Positions 15,996 through 24,270 of a stretch of 38,211 nucleotides of DNA are shown here, in pieces. Each line of letters starts with the position of its first letter. Positions within the stretch are counted from its first letter, which is position 1. A program made the position numbers and the translations under genes. A model generated the notes under the pieces. That model searched no databases. It saw only the letters and a program-made list of their open reading frames with translations, and was not told the DNA's origin. The stretch is from Pseudonocardia sp. GTDB lineage: Bacteria; Actinomycetota; Actinomycetes; Mycobacteriales; Pseudonocardiaceae. The stretch lies in the NCBI RefSeq assembly GCF_029263155.1, contig NZ_JAJCYB010000021.1, positions 1-38,211 of the forward strand, in the 5' to 3' direction.

Positions 15996-18352
15996 CCGAG
16001 AACGTCCTCCTCGTGCTGGGGGCTGCCCTGTCCGCTCTGCAGGTCGCTCCGCCCGCCCGGACCACGCCGGTCGTAGCGGGTGGCCAGCACCAGGCTCGCC
16101 ACGCCCGCGGCGGCGACGAACAGCACCGAGATCTCGCCGACGGTGTCCATCGCCCGGAAGTCGACGAGGATCGCGGCGATCACGTTGTCCGCCCCCGCCT
16201 CGTCCGGGGCGAGCGCGATGAAGTCGTCGCTGGCCGAGGCCGGACCGACCCGGGCCCCGGAGAGCACGACCGCCACCCCGGCGACGACCAACCCCCCTGC
16301 GGTGGCGAGGGCCGCCTTGAACAGCTGGATGCGCCGCGCCGAGGGCTGCTCGGTGAAGTGCGCGGGCAGCCGGCGCAGCACGAACACGAACGCCACCAGC
16401 GACAGGGTCTCCACCAGGAACTGGGCCAGCGCCAGGTCCGGCGCCCCGTCGACGACGAACAGCCCGCCCACCCCGTAGCCGACGATGCCCACCAGCAGCA
16501 CCGCGGAGAACCGCCGCTTGGCCCGCAGCGCGGCCAGCGCGGCGAGGATCACCGCGGCGGCCAGCGGCACCTGTGCAAGGTCGTGGTAGGGCCGCTGGTC
16601 GTCCGGCCAGACCCCGCCGAGCAACGTGGTCGGCCCGAGGAACAGCACCACGACGGCGAGGATGGTGCCGAGGTAGGCGGGCAGGGACCCGACCTGCAGC
16701 CGACCGGTCACGACGACCGCGATCCGTTCCAGCGCTCCCACGGTGGTTTCGTAGCCGCGCTGGGCGTCGAGCGGGCTGCGGTCGTGCAGGGTCCGCAGGG
16801 GCCCGCGGTACCGGTGCAGGAGCAGCCCGCCGACGATCACGATCACGGAGAACAGCAGCGGCAGCTTCAGGCCGTGCCACAGGGCGAGGTGGTAGTCCGC
16901 CGCCTCGGCGTCGGCGGCGACGTACCGCCCGGCGTACCCGGCCGCGAGCGCGTCGACGAGCGGGAAGGCGACCCCGAGTGCGAGCCCGATTCCCGCGCAC
17001 AGCCAGATCGGCCCGGTCAGCAGCGCACCGGGGGCGTGCACCGGCGTGTCCTCCACGCCGGGCTTGCGGGCGAAGGCGCCCCACAGGAACCGGGCGGTGT
17101 ACGCGGCGGTGAGCACCGAGCCGACCAGCAGCCCGAGCGCGACGATCCAGCCCCGGGCCCCGCCCTCGTGCAGGAACGCCTCGAACGCCGCCTCCTTGCC
17201 GACGAACCCGATCAGCGGTGGCAGCCCGGCCATCGACGCCCCGGCCAGCGCCGCGGCCACCGCGAGCCCCGGCATGGAGACGCGCAGGCCGGAGAGCCGC
17301 CGCAGGTCGCGGGTGCCGGTGGCGTGGTCGACCGCGCCGGCGATCATGAACAGCGGCGCCTTGAACAGGCCGTGCGCGAGCAGCATCGCGATTCCGGCGA
17401 GCGCGGCGATCCGCCCGCCCGCCCCGAACAGGACCATCAGGAACCCGAGCTGGCTGACGGTGCCGAACGCGAGCACCCGCTTGAGGTCGGTCTCGGCCAG
17501 CGCCCGCCAGCCACCGATCAGCATCGTCGCGATCCCGGCGACGACGACCGGCACCCACCACAGCGCGACCTCGGCGAACGCGGGCGAGAGCCGCGCCACC
17601 AGGTAGACCCCCGCCTTCACCATCGACGCGGCGTGCAGGTAGGCGCTGACCGGGGTGGGCGCGACCATCGCGGCGGGCAGCCACGGGTGGAAGGGCAGCT
17701 GGGCGGACTTCGTGAACGCGCCGAGCAGGATCAGCGGGAGGGCGGCGGTGACCAGCCCCCCGGACGGCGGGTCGGCCAGGATCTCCGAGATCCGGTAGGT
17801 GCCCGCGGCCTCGCCGAGCAGCACGAAGCCCAGCAGCATCGACAGCCCGCCCAGCACCGTGACGAGCAGCGCCTGCAGGGCCGCGCGCCGGCTCTCCCGC
17901 TTCTCCCCGCTCTGCCCCACGAGCAGGTAGGAGGTGATGGAGGTGAGCTCCCAGAACACGTAGAGGGTGAGCAGGTCGTCGGCCAGGACGAGCCCGAGCA
18001 TCACGCCGGCGAAGGTCAGCAGCAGGGCCGCGGACCGGGTGGCCTCCTCCGAGCGTGGCCCGAAGTAGCCGACGGAGTAGACCAGGATCACCGCGCCCAG
18101 CCCGGAGACCAGCACGATCATCGCGAGCGCGAGCGCGTCGAGGCGGAAGCTCAGCTCCAGCCCGAGCGACGGCGCCCAGGCCAGGGTGCTCGTGACGCCC
18201 TCCTCCAGCGCCGCGTCCACGTGCGCGAGTGCCCACACGACCGTGCCGGCCGGCAGCACCGCGGCGACGGCGAACGCGGCCCGGCGACTGCGCGCGGAGA
18301 CCAGCGGCAGCAGCCCGGCGACGACGAGATGGGCGACGACGAGCGCGAGCAA
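15992..18352 (-). CDS. mrpA: Na+/H+ antiporter subunit MrpA
   Basis: The largest subunit, 786 residues and about 21 helices, related to NuoL with the extra C-terminal MrpA part that resembles NuoJ plus an MrpB-like segment. Proton-path residues are seen in the Glu of YVFWELTSITSYLL and the Lys residues of GAFTKSAQLPFHPWLP and ASMVKAGVYLVARL. The acidic region VGEISVLFVAAAG near the end is typical of the MrpA tail. I chose the TTG at 18352 because AGAGGAGA lies about seven bases upstream and it begins right at the first helix (LALVVAHLVVAGLLP). The longer frame from 18439 has an Arg/Pro-rich lead and no ribosome site. First gene of a nine-gene run ending with ung. Confidence 0.95.
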   Translation of the reverse strand: MLALVVAHLVVAGLLPLVSARSRRAAFAVAAVLPAGTVVWALAHVDAALEEGVTSTLAWAPSLGLELSFRLDALALAMIVLVSGLGAVILVYSVGYFGPRSEEATRSAALLLTFAGVMLGLVLADDLLTLYVFWELTSITSYLLVGQSGEKRESRRAALQALLVTVLGGLSMLLGFVLLGEAAGTYRISEILADPPSGGLVTAALPLILLGAFTKSAQLPFHPWLPAAMVAPTPVSAYLHAASMVKAGVYLVARLSPAFAEVALWWVPVVVAGIATMLIGGWRALAETDLKRVLAFGTVSQLGFLMVLFGAGGRIAALAGIAMLLAHGLFKAPLFMIAGAVDHATGTRDLRRLSGLRVSMPGLAVAAALAGASMAGLPPLIGFVGKEAAFEAFLHEGGARGWIVALGLLVGSVLTAAYTARFLWGAFARKPGVEDTPVHAPGALLTGPIWLCAGIGLALGVAFPLVDALAAGYAGRYVAADAEAADYHLALWHGLKLPLLFSVIVIVGGLLLHRYRGPLRTLHDRSPLDAQRGYETTVGALERIAVVVTGRLQVGSLPAYLGTILAVVVLFLGPTTLLGGVWPDDQRPYHDLAQVPLAAAVILAALAALRAKRRFSAVLLVGIVGYGVGGLFVVDGAPDLALAQFLVETLSLVAFVFVLRRLPAHFTEQPSARRIQLFKAALATAGGLVVAGVAVVLSGARVGPASASDDFIALAPDEAGADNVIAAILVDFRAMDTVGEISVLFVAAAGVASLVLATRYDRRGPGGRSDLQSGQGSPQHEEDVLG

Positions 18353-18379
18353 GCACCGTCTCCTCTCATCACCTGGACG

Positions 18380-18413
18380 GGCCCCGGGACGAGTACCCGG
18401 GCTCGCCGGGGCC
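18380..18413 (-). promoter_or_regulatory. strong hairpin in the mrpA leader
   Basis: GGCCCCGG (18380-18387) plus CGAG (18390-18393) pair with CTCG (18402-18405) plus CCGGGGCC (18406-18413). This makes a twelve-base-pair stem with one two-base bulge and an eight-base loop. It ends about 28 bases before the mrpA start. A TAGGCT box at 18451-18456 could start RNA upstream of it. It is either a terminator for upstream transcription or a control element in the antiporter leader. Confidence 0.45.
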
Positions 18414-18694
18414 ATCCGGCGCGGTGCGAAGATGATCACCGATCCGGGCCAGCCTACCGGCGCACGCCCGGCGGCAGCGTCCGGAGCAGCTCACCACGGC
18501 GCGGCGCCTGATCCGTGCAGAGCTCGCAGCAGGGCCGGGCCTCACAAGAGTCGCGGAACTCGCAGACGTCGCAAAGCTCGCGGCCGCCGTCGGATTCACC
18601 CCGGGTTTCCCCGGCGACGCCGGCCCGGCCACCGTCGCCGGGGTCCCCGCCCGGCCCGCCCCCGGCCGCTCCGGCCCGCCTGCCCCGCGAGGCT
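18414..18694. other. intergenic stretch without a supported gene
   Basis: This gap lies between the GNAT stop and the mrpA leader. It holds a run of short direct repeats of the type CTCGCAG/GTCGCR (about 18516-18580). On the minus strand these would encode a peptide with seven Cys within twenty residues, but no start codon stands ahead of it in frame. The part 18600-18690 is simply C-rich. Confidence 0.5.
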
Positions 18695-19225
18695 CTACCC
18701 GAAGCCGGCCGGCGAACCCTGCGAGGGCCCCGCACCGCAGGCGAGGGGCAGGGTCTTGGCGAAGCAGCGGCTGTCGGGTTCGCACCGGTAGGCGCCGAAC
18801 CCGGGAATCGGCGCGTAGCCCTCGCTGCGGTACAGCGCGATCGCCTCGGGCTGCCGGGTGCCGGTCTCCAGGATCGTGCGGCGGCGGCCGCGGGCCGCCG
18901 CGGTGCGCTCCAGCTCGGCCAGCACGGCGCGGGCGTACCCGCGGCCCCGGTGGGCGGCGGCGACGTACATGCGCTTGATCTCCGCGTCGCCGTCGCGCAG
19001 CTCGGGATCCGCGCCGTCGCGCCCGCGGGCGCGCCAGCCGCCGCACGCCACGGCGATCCCGCCCGCGTACCCGACGGTGAAGTGGCCCAGGGGCGGGGCG
19101 AACTGCGCGGGGTCCAGCGGGGTGATGTCCTCGTCGCCGTAGCGCTCGCGGTAGACCGCCTGCACCTCCGCGATGAGGCGGACGGCGTCGGGATGGTCGA
19201 ACGCGGTGGGCCGCAGATCCAGCAC
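18695..19225 (-). CDS. GNAT family N-acetyltransferase
   Basis: Acetyl-CoA-dependent N-acetyltransferase of 176 residues. The core motif reads IKRMYVAAAHRGRGYARAVL, with the acetyl-CoA pyrophosphate loop R-G-R-G-Y-A. It is followed by the ILETGTRQPEAIALYRSEGY motif B segment typical of small-molecule or amino-acid acetyltransferases. The substrate is unknown. The GTG at 19225 is chosen because TAGGGT lies exactly seven bases upstream, suggesting a leaderless mRNA, and because residues before it are Arg-rich and unlike the family. It lies between the malate synthase gene and the mrp operon on the same strand. Confidence 0.86.
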   Translation of the reverse strand: MLDLRPTAFDHPDAVRLIAEVQAVYRERYGDEDITPLDPAQFAPPLGHFTVGYAGGIAVACGGWRARGRDGADPELRDGDAEIKRMYVAAAHRGRGYARAVLAELERTAAARGRRRTILETGTRQPEAIALYRSEGYAPIPGFGAYRCEPDSRCFAKTLPLACGAGPSQGSPAGFG

Positions 19226-19232
19226 GTAGCCG

Positions 19233-19238
19233 ACCCTA
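19233..19238 (-). promoter_or_regulatory. -10 box of the GNAT gene, leaderless type
   Basis: Minus-strand TAGGGT ends seven bases before GTG 19225, with no ribosome-binding sequence between. Confidence 0.45.
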
Positions 19239-19333
19239 CGACGGGGCGCGACGGCCCGGTGACCGACTTCCGGGAGGCCCGTGCCGCGTAGGCGCCCGGC
19301 CCCACGCCGCCCGCCGTCCGCCGGGGTCACCGC

Positions 19334-21445
19334 TCAGCTCGGCGCACCTCGGGATCCGGCCTTGGCCTTCTGCCGCCAGGTCGTCAGCGCGCGCTCGGTG
19401 TAGCCGTTGGGCTCGGTCCGCCCGGCGAACACCAGCTCCAGCGCCGCCTGGAACGACGGGCTCGCGTCGAGGTCGGCGGCCATCGGCAGGTAGCCGGGCT
19501 CACCCGCGTTCTGCTCGTCGACCAGCGCGGCCATGCGGGCGAACGTCTCGCGCACCACGGCCTCGTCGACGACGCCGTGGTGCAGCCAGTTGGCGAGCAG
19601 CTGGCTGGAGATGCGCAGCGTGGCGCGGTCCTCCATCAGCCCGACACCGTCGAGGTCGGGCACCGTGGAGCAGCCGATGCCCAGCCCGACCCAACGCACC
19701 ACGTAGCCGAGGATCGACTGGGCGTTGGTCTCCAGCTCGTGGCGGATGGCGTCGTCGGACGGGGTGGCGGTCTGCACGGGCACGTTCAGCAGCTGCAGCC
19801 GGTCGGTGTGCCGCCCGGACAGCTCCTTCTGCCGGGCGAGCACGTCGGTGCGCAGATAGTGCAGCGCGTGCAGCGTGGCGGCGGTCGGCGAGGGCACCCA
19901 CGCGCAGTTCGCCCCGGCCTGCGGGTGGGCGATCTTCTGCTCCAGCATCGCGGCCATCGCCGCCGGCTTGGCCCACATGCCCTTGCCGACTTGGGCCTGA
20001 CCGGTGAACCCGGCGGCCAGCGCCACGTCGACGTTGAGGTCCTCGTACCCGGTGAGCCAGGACGTGGACTTCATGTCGTCCTTGGGCACGACCGGGCCGG
20101 CCTCGAAGTCGGTGTGGATCTCGTCGCCGGTACGGTCCAGGAACCCGGTGTTGACGAAGATCACCCGGTCGGCCGCGGCCTCGATGCAGGCGCCGAGGTT
20201 GAGCGAGGTGCGCTTCTCCTCGTCCATGATGCCGATCTTGAGGGTGCGCGCGGGCAGGCCCAGCGCCTCCTCGACGGCGGCGAACAGGTCGACGGTCAGC
20301 GCCACCTCGTCGGGCCCGTGCTGCTTGGGCTTGACGATGTAGACGCTGCCCGTGCGCGAGTTGGAGTGACGGCCCAGACCGCGCAGGTCGTGCAGGGCCG
20401 CGGTGGCGCAGACCAGGGCGTCGAGCACGCCCTCGGCGACCTCGGTGCCCCCGGCCAGCACGGCGTTGGTGGTCATGTGGTGCCCGCAGTTGCGCACCAG
20501 CAGCAGCGATCGCCCGGGCAGCGTCAGCGCCGACCCGCCCGGCGCGGTGTAGGTGCGGTCGCCGTGGACCGTCCGCTCGACCGTCCGGCCACCCTTCTCG
20601 AAGGTGGTCGACAGGGTTCCGGTCATCAGCCCGAGCCAGGTGCGGTAGGCCTGCGCCTTGTCGGCGCCGTCGACGGTCGCGACCGAGTCCTCCAGGTCGA
20701 CGATCGTGGTGACGGCCGACTCGACCACGATGTCGGCGACGTCCGCGTGGTGCTGTCGCCCGACCTGGTGCTCCGGGTCGATCGTCAGCTCGACGTGCAA
20801 CCCGTTGCGGCGCAGCAGGATCGCGCCGTCGCCCGACCCCGCGAGCTGCGCGGGATCGGCGAGGGCGGGCGTGAGCGCCCCGTTCTCGATCCGGTAGCCG
20901 GTGACCTCGGCGTGGCTGCCGGAGGCGAGCGGGAACAGCTCGTCGAGCAGGCGGTCGGCCTCGGCGATCACCTGCGCGCCGCGTCGCTCGTCGTAGCCGG
21001 GCCCGAGCTCGTGCTCGAGCGGGAGCGCGTCGGTGCCGTACAGGGCGTCGAACAGCGAGCCCCAGCGGGCGTTGGCCGCGTTGAGCGCGTAGCGCGGCAC
21101 GGTGGCGGGTACCACCAGCTGGGCGCCGGGGACCTCGGCGATCTCGGGGTCGACGCGGCTCACCTGCACGCGGGGCGCCGCCTCGGGCAGCAGGTAGCCG
21201 ATGCCGGAGAGGAACTCGGCGTAGGAGGCGGGATCACCGGCGCCGTGCTCGCGGTGCCAGGCGTCGATCCGGGTCTGCAGCTCGGCCCGCCGGTCGAGCA
21301 GGGCGGCGATCCGCGGGGCGAAGCGCGTCTGCAGGTCGGCGAGCACGCCCCAGAAGCGGTCGGGCGTGATGTCGAGGCCGGGCAGCAGCTCGTCGGTCAC
21401 GAGGGCGCGCAGGGCAGGATCGACCTGGAGGTCCGTCTCAGACAT
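19334..21445 (-). CDS. glcB: malate synthase G
   Basis: Condenses glyoxylate with acetyl-CoA to malate; cytosolic monomer of about 80 kDa. It has 703 residues, full length. It shows the G-form landmarks VTTIVDLEDSVATVDGADKA, GSVYIVKPKQHGPDEVA, and TLKIGIMDEEKRTSLNLGAC followed by RVIFVNTGFLDRTGDEIHTD. C-terminal catalytic-Asp region: MEDRATLRISSQLLANWLHHG. It is divergent from glcDEF, whose product glyoxylate it would consume, so the two transcripts form one glycolate pathway. Confidence 0.97.
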   Translation of the reverse strand: MSETDLQVDPALRALVTDELLPGLDITPDRFWGVLADLQTRFAPRIAALLDRRAELQTRIDAWHREHGAGDPASYAEFLSGIGYLLPEAAPRVQVSRVDPEIAEVPGAQLVVPATVPRYALNAANARWGSLFDALYGTDALPLEHELGPGYDERRGAQVIAEADRLLDELFPLASGSHAEVTGYRIENGALTPALADPAQLAGSGDGAILLRRNGLHVELTIDPEHQVGRQHHADVADIVVESAVTTIVDLEDSVATVDGADKAQAYRTWLGLMTGTLSTTFEKGGRTVERTVHGDRTYTAPGGSALTLPGRSLLLVRNCGHHMTTNAVLAGGTEVAEGVLDALVCATAALHDLRGLGRHSNSRTGSVYIVKPKQHGPDEVALTVDLFAAVEEALGLPARTLKIGIMDEEKRTSLNLGACIEAAADRVIFVNTGFLDRTGDEIHTDFEAGPVVPKDDMKSTSWLTGYEDLNVDVALAAGFTGQAQVGKGMWAKPAAMAAMLEQKIAHPQAGANCAWVPSPTAATLHALHYLRTDVLARQKELSGRHTDRLQLLNVPVQTATPSDDAIRHELETNAQSILGYVVRWVGLGIGCSTVPDLDGVGLMEDRATLRISSQLLANWLHHGVVDEAVVRETFARMAALVDEQNAGEPGYLPMAADLDASPSFQAALELVFAGRTEPNGYTERALTTWRQKAKAGSRGAPS

Positions 21446-21473
21446 ATACGTTTTCTACCATACGGATTCACTT

Positions 21474-21488
21474 TTCCGCATCACGGAA
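21474..21488. promoter_or_regulatory. palindromic operator candidate between glcB and glcD
   Basis: TTCCG-N5-CGGAA is a perfect inverted repeat placed 28 bases upstream of the glcB start, inside an unusually AT-rich promoter (21443-21490). An IclR- or GntR-type regulator would fit the shape, but no regulator gene is adjacent. TATGGT on the minus strand nearby could be the glcB -10 box. Confidence 0.45.
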
Positions 21489-21510
21489 GTACGCTCTGGC
21501 TTGCCGTGAG

Positions 21511-21540
21511 GTCGGCGGGAGCCGACGCTCGACGGTCGGC
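21511..21540 (+). other. mutually exclusive small hairpins before glcD
   Basis: GTCGGC (21511-21516), GCCGAC (21521-21526) and GTCGGC (21535-21540). The middle copy can pair with either flank, the first with a GGGA tetraloop. A TAGGGT box at 21591-21596 would start glcD RNA downstream of this, so the element may act at the DNA level or not at all. Confidence 0.25.
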
Positions 21541-21632
21541 CCTCCCGGAGGTGACGCTCCGCGGCACGGGCGGGGCACCGGTGCGCGTCGTAGGGTCGTG
21601 CACGACGGATCGACGACGAGGAGGCCCGACCG

Positions 21633-23087
21633 ATGTCGCTGCCGGTTGCGGTGCGGGACGCGTTCGAACGGGTCCTCGCCCCGGGGGACGTGCTGTCCGA
21701 CCCGGTGCAGTGCCGCTCCTACGAGTGCGACGGGCTGACCGGCTACCGGGTGCGGCCCGACCTGGTGCTGCTCCCCCGCGACGCGTCCCAGGTGGCGGCG
21801 GCGGTGCGGGTCTGCCACGAGCACGGCGTGCCGTTCGTGGCGCGCGGGGCGGGCACCGGGCTGTCGGGCGGTGCGCTCCCGGTCGCCGACGGGGTGGTGA
21901 TCAGCCTGGCGCGGCTCAAGCGGGTGCGCGACATCGACCCGGTGAACCGGCGCGCGGTCGTCGAGCCCGGCGTCACCAACCTGGAGATCACCGCCGCGGC
22001 CGCGCCGCACGGGCTCTACTACGCGCCCGACCCGTCGAGCCAGCAGGTCTGCACCATCGGCGGCAACGTCGCGGAGAACTCCGGCGGCGCGCACTGCCTC
22101 AAGTACGGCTTCACCACCAACCACGTCCTGAGCTGCGAGGTCGTGCTGGCCGACGGCTCGCTCGTCACGCTCGGCACCGACACCGGCGAGCAGGCCGGGC
22201 CCGACCTGCGCGGGGTGTTCCTCGGCTCCGAGGGCACCCTGGGCATCACCACGTCGATCACGGTGCGGTTGCTGCGCACCCCGGAGTCGGTACGCACGCT
22301 GCTCGCCGACTTCCCGTCCGTCGCGGCCGCGGGCGACGTCGTCTCCGACATCGTGGCGGCCGGGATCGTGCCCGCCGCCGTCGAGATGATGGACACCCTG
22401 GCCATCGAGGCGGCCGAGGAGGCCGTGCACGCCGGCTACACCGTCGGCGTGCCTGCGGCGCTGGTCGTGGAGCTGGACGGGCCGGTCGAGGAGTGCGACG
22501 CCCAGTTCGAGCAGGTGAAGACGATCTGCGAGAAGCACGGCTGCACCCGGCTGCACATCGCGGGCTCCCCCGAGGAGCGGGCGAGGATCTGGAAGGGCCG
22601 CAAGGCCGCGTTCGCCGCCGTCGGCCGGATCTCCCCGGACTACTTCGTGCAGGACGGCGTCGTGCCCCGCACCCGGCTCGCGGAGGTGCTGGACCGGATC
22701 GCCGGCATGGGCACCGACGCCGGGCTACGCGTGGCCAACGTCTTCCACGCCGGCGACGGCAACCTGCACCCGCTGGTGCTCTACAGCGCGGCCGCCGGGG
22801 AGACCGAGCGCGCCGAGCGGCTCTCGGGCGAGATCGCGGAGCTGTGCGTCGAGATGGGCGGGTCGCTCTCGGGCGAGCACGGGATCGGCACCGACAAGGC
22901 GTGCTCGATGCCGAAGATGTTCGGCGAGGAGGACCTGGCCGCGATGCGCCGGGTGCGGGACGCGTTCGACCCGCGGGGCATCTGCAACCCCGGCAAGGTC
23001 CTGCCCACCCCACGGTTGTGCGGCGAGCGCCCGGGGAAGTACAAGCCACACCCGCTGGAGGAGTCCGGAGTGATCGAGCGCCTGTGA
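21633..23087 (+). CDS. glcD: glycolate oxidase FAD subunit GlcD
   Basis: FAD-linked subunit of glycolate oxidase, which turns glycolate into glyoxylate. It has 484 residues. The PCMH-type FAD domain opens with RPDLVLLPRDASQVAAAV and has the pyrophosphate loop RGAGTGLSGGA at 71-81, then CTIGGNVAENSGG and FLGSEGTLGI. The C-terminal domain holds VANVFHAGDGNLHPLV, SGEHGIGTDK and CNPGKVLP, as in GlcD/D-lactate dehydrogenases. GAGGAGG precedes ATG 21633 at a good distance. First gene of glcDEF; 24 bases to glcE. Confidence 0.95.
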   Translation: MSLPVAVRDAFERVLAPGDVLSDPVQCRSYECDGLTGYRVRPDLVLLPRDASQVAAAVRVCHEHGVPFVARGAGTGLSGGALPVADGVVISLARLKRVRDIDPVNRRAVVEPGVTNLEITAAAAPHGLYYAPDPSSQQVCTIGGNVAENSGGAHCLKYGFTTNHVLSCEVVLADGSLVTLGTDTGEQAGPDLRGVFLGSEGTLGITTSITVRLLRTPESVRTLLADFPSVAAAGDVVSDIVAAGIVPAAVEMMDTLAIEAAEEAVHAGYTVGVPAALVVELDGPVEECDAQFEQVKTICEKHGCTRLHIAGSPEERARIWKGRKAAFAAVGRISPDYFVQDGVVPRTRLAEVLDRIAGMGTDAGLRVANVFHAGDGNLHPLVLYSAAAGETERAERLSGEIAELCVEMGGSLSGEHGIGTDKACSMPKMFGEEDLAAMRRVRDAFDPRGICNPGKVLPTPRLCGERPGKYKPHPLEESGVIERL

Positions 23088-23111
23088 ACACGAGACGGTG
23101 AAGACGAGCCT

Positions 23112-24269
23112 GTGAAGACGACCACGACTCTGCGGCCCGCCGACCTCGCCGAGGTCCGCGACGCCGTGCGCGACACCCCGGGGCACCTGGCGATCGCCGG
23201 CGCCGGCACGGCCGCAGGCTGGGCGGGCCCGCTCGACGCGGTCGACGCGGTGCTCGACGTCTCCGGCCTCGCCGGGGTGATCACCCACAACCCCGGCGAC
23301 ATGACGGTGTCGGCGCGCGCCGGCACGCCGCTGCGCGCGCTGGTCGACGTGCTGTCCGAGCACGGGCAGCACGTGTCGCTCGACGCCGCCCGGATCGCCG
23401 ACGGCGCCACCCTCGGCGGGTTGCTCGCCACGGGCGACGCGGGCCCGTCCGCGCTGGTGTACGGCACGATGCGCGATCTGGTCATCGGGACCACGGTGGT
23501 GCTCGCCGACGGCTCGGTGGCCCGCAGCGGCGGGCACGTGATCAAGAACGTCGCCGGCTACGACCTGGCCAAGCTGCTGCACGGGTCGCACGGCACGCTC
23601 GGCGTGCTCACCGAGGTGGTGCTGCGGCTGCATCCCGTGCCGAGGCGTACCGCCACCGTCGTCGTCGACGCCCCGCTGGCCGACGCGGCCGCCCGCGCCG
23701 CGCGCGTGCTGGAGGGCCCGTACGAGCCGGTGGCGCTGGAGTGGATCAGTGACGGCGCGCTCCTGGTCCGCATCGAGGGCACCCCGGAGGCGCTCCCCGC
23801 GCGGGCGGCGCGGCTGCGGGAGCTGCTGGGAGGGACCGCGGAGCTCGTCGACCCCGGCGACGAACGGCACTCCCGTACGCCAGGTGTGGACGGGAGTGCC
23901 GTTGGTTCGCCCGATCCGTGGCTGCGCCACGCCGAGATCACCCGCGGGCTCCCCGAGGCCGCGGTGCTGCGGATCGGGGCCCGGCCCTCGGTGCTGCCCA
24001 CGCTGGTGTCCGAGCTCGCGCCGGTGGCCGCCACCGTCGGGCTCGGCACGGGGGTCGCCACCGTGTCGCTGCCGCCCGACGCCGTCGCCGACGCGCACAC
24101 CCGCGTCCACGCCGCGGGTGGCACGTCGCAGCTGCGCTACCGCCCACCCGGCGCCGACGCCCCCGCCTGGGGGCCACCGCCGTCCGCGCTCGCCGTGCTG
24201 CGCGCCGTGAAGACCGAGCTCGACCCGGACGGCCGCTTCGGTCCGGGCCGCTTCTCCCCCTGGATGTGA
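23112..24269 (+). CDS. glcE: glycolate oxidase FAD-binding subunit GlcE
   Basis: Second FAD-domain subunit, 385 residues. The FAD region is degenerate but clear: AIAGAGTAAGWAG near the N-terminus, DGATLGGLLATGDAGP, and MRDLVIGTTVVLADGSVARSGG followed by KNVAGYDLAKLLHGSHGTLGVLTEVVLRLHPVP. Residues 251-264 (ERHSRTPGVDGSAV) are encoded by a perfect palindrome and look like an insertion into a linker. GTG 23112 is the first sensible start after glcD. One base separates it from glcF. GlcD, GlcE and GlcF are all needed for activity in Escherichia coli. Confidence 0.92.
   Translation: MKTTTTLRPADLAEVRDAVRDTPGHLAIAGAGTAAGWAGPLDAVDAVLDVSGLAGVITHNPGDMTVSARAGTPLRALVDVLSEHGQHVSLDAARIADGATLGGLLATGDAGPSALVYGTMRDLVIGTTVVLADGSVARSGGHVIKNVAGYDLAKLLHGSHGTLGVLTEVVLRLHPVPRRTATVVVDAPLADAAARAARVLEGPYEPVALEWISDGALLVRIEGTPEALPARAARLRELLGGTAELVDPGDERHSRTPGVDGSAVGSPDPWLRHAEITRGLPEAAVLRIGARPSVLPTLVSELAPVAATVGLGTGVATVSLPPDAVADAHTRVHAAGGTSQLRYRPPGADAPAWGPPPSALAVLRAVKTELDPDGRFGPGRFSPWM
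23863..23903. repeat. perfect 14+14 inverted repeat inside glcE
   Basis: AACGGCACTCCCGT (23863-23876) and its exact reverse complement ACGGGAGTGCCGTT (23890-23903) flank a 13-base spacer within the glcE coding frame. Short CGAAC/GTTCG-like sequences also lie on both sides. The reading frame stays open across it. Confidence 0.9.
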
Positions 24270-24270
24270 T

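Noticed and set aside
15983..18511. Plus-strand frame of 842 codons opposite mrpA
   Set aside because: Translation is rich in Gln, His, Arg and Gly repeats without any domain. mrpA on the other strand is certain.
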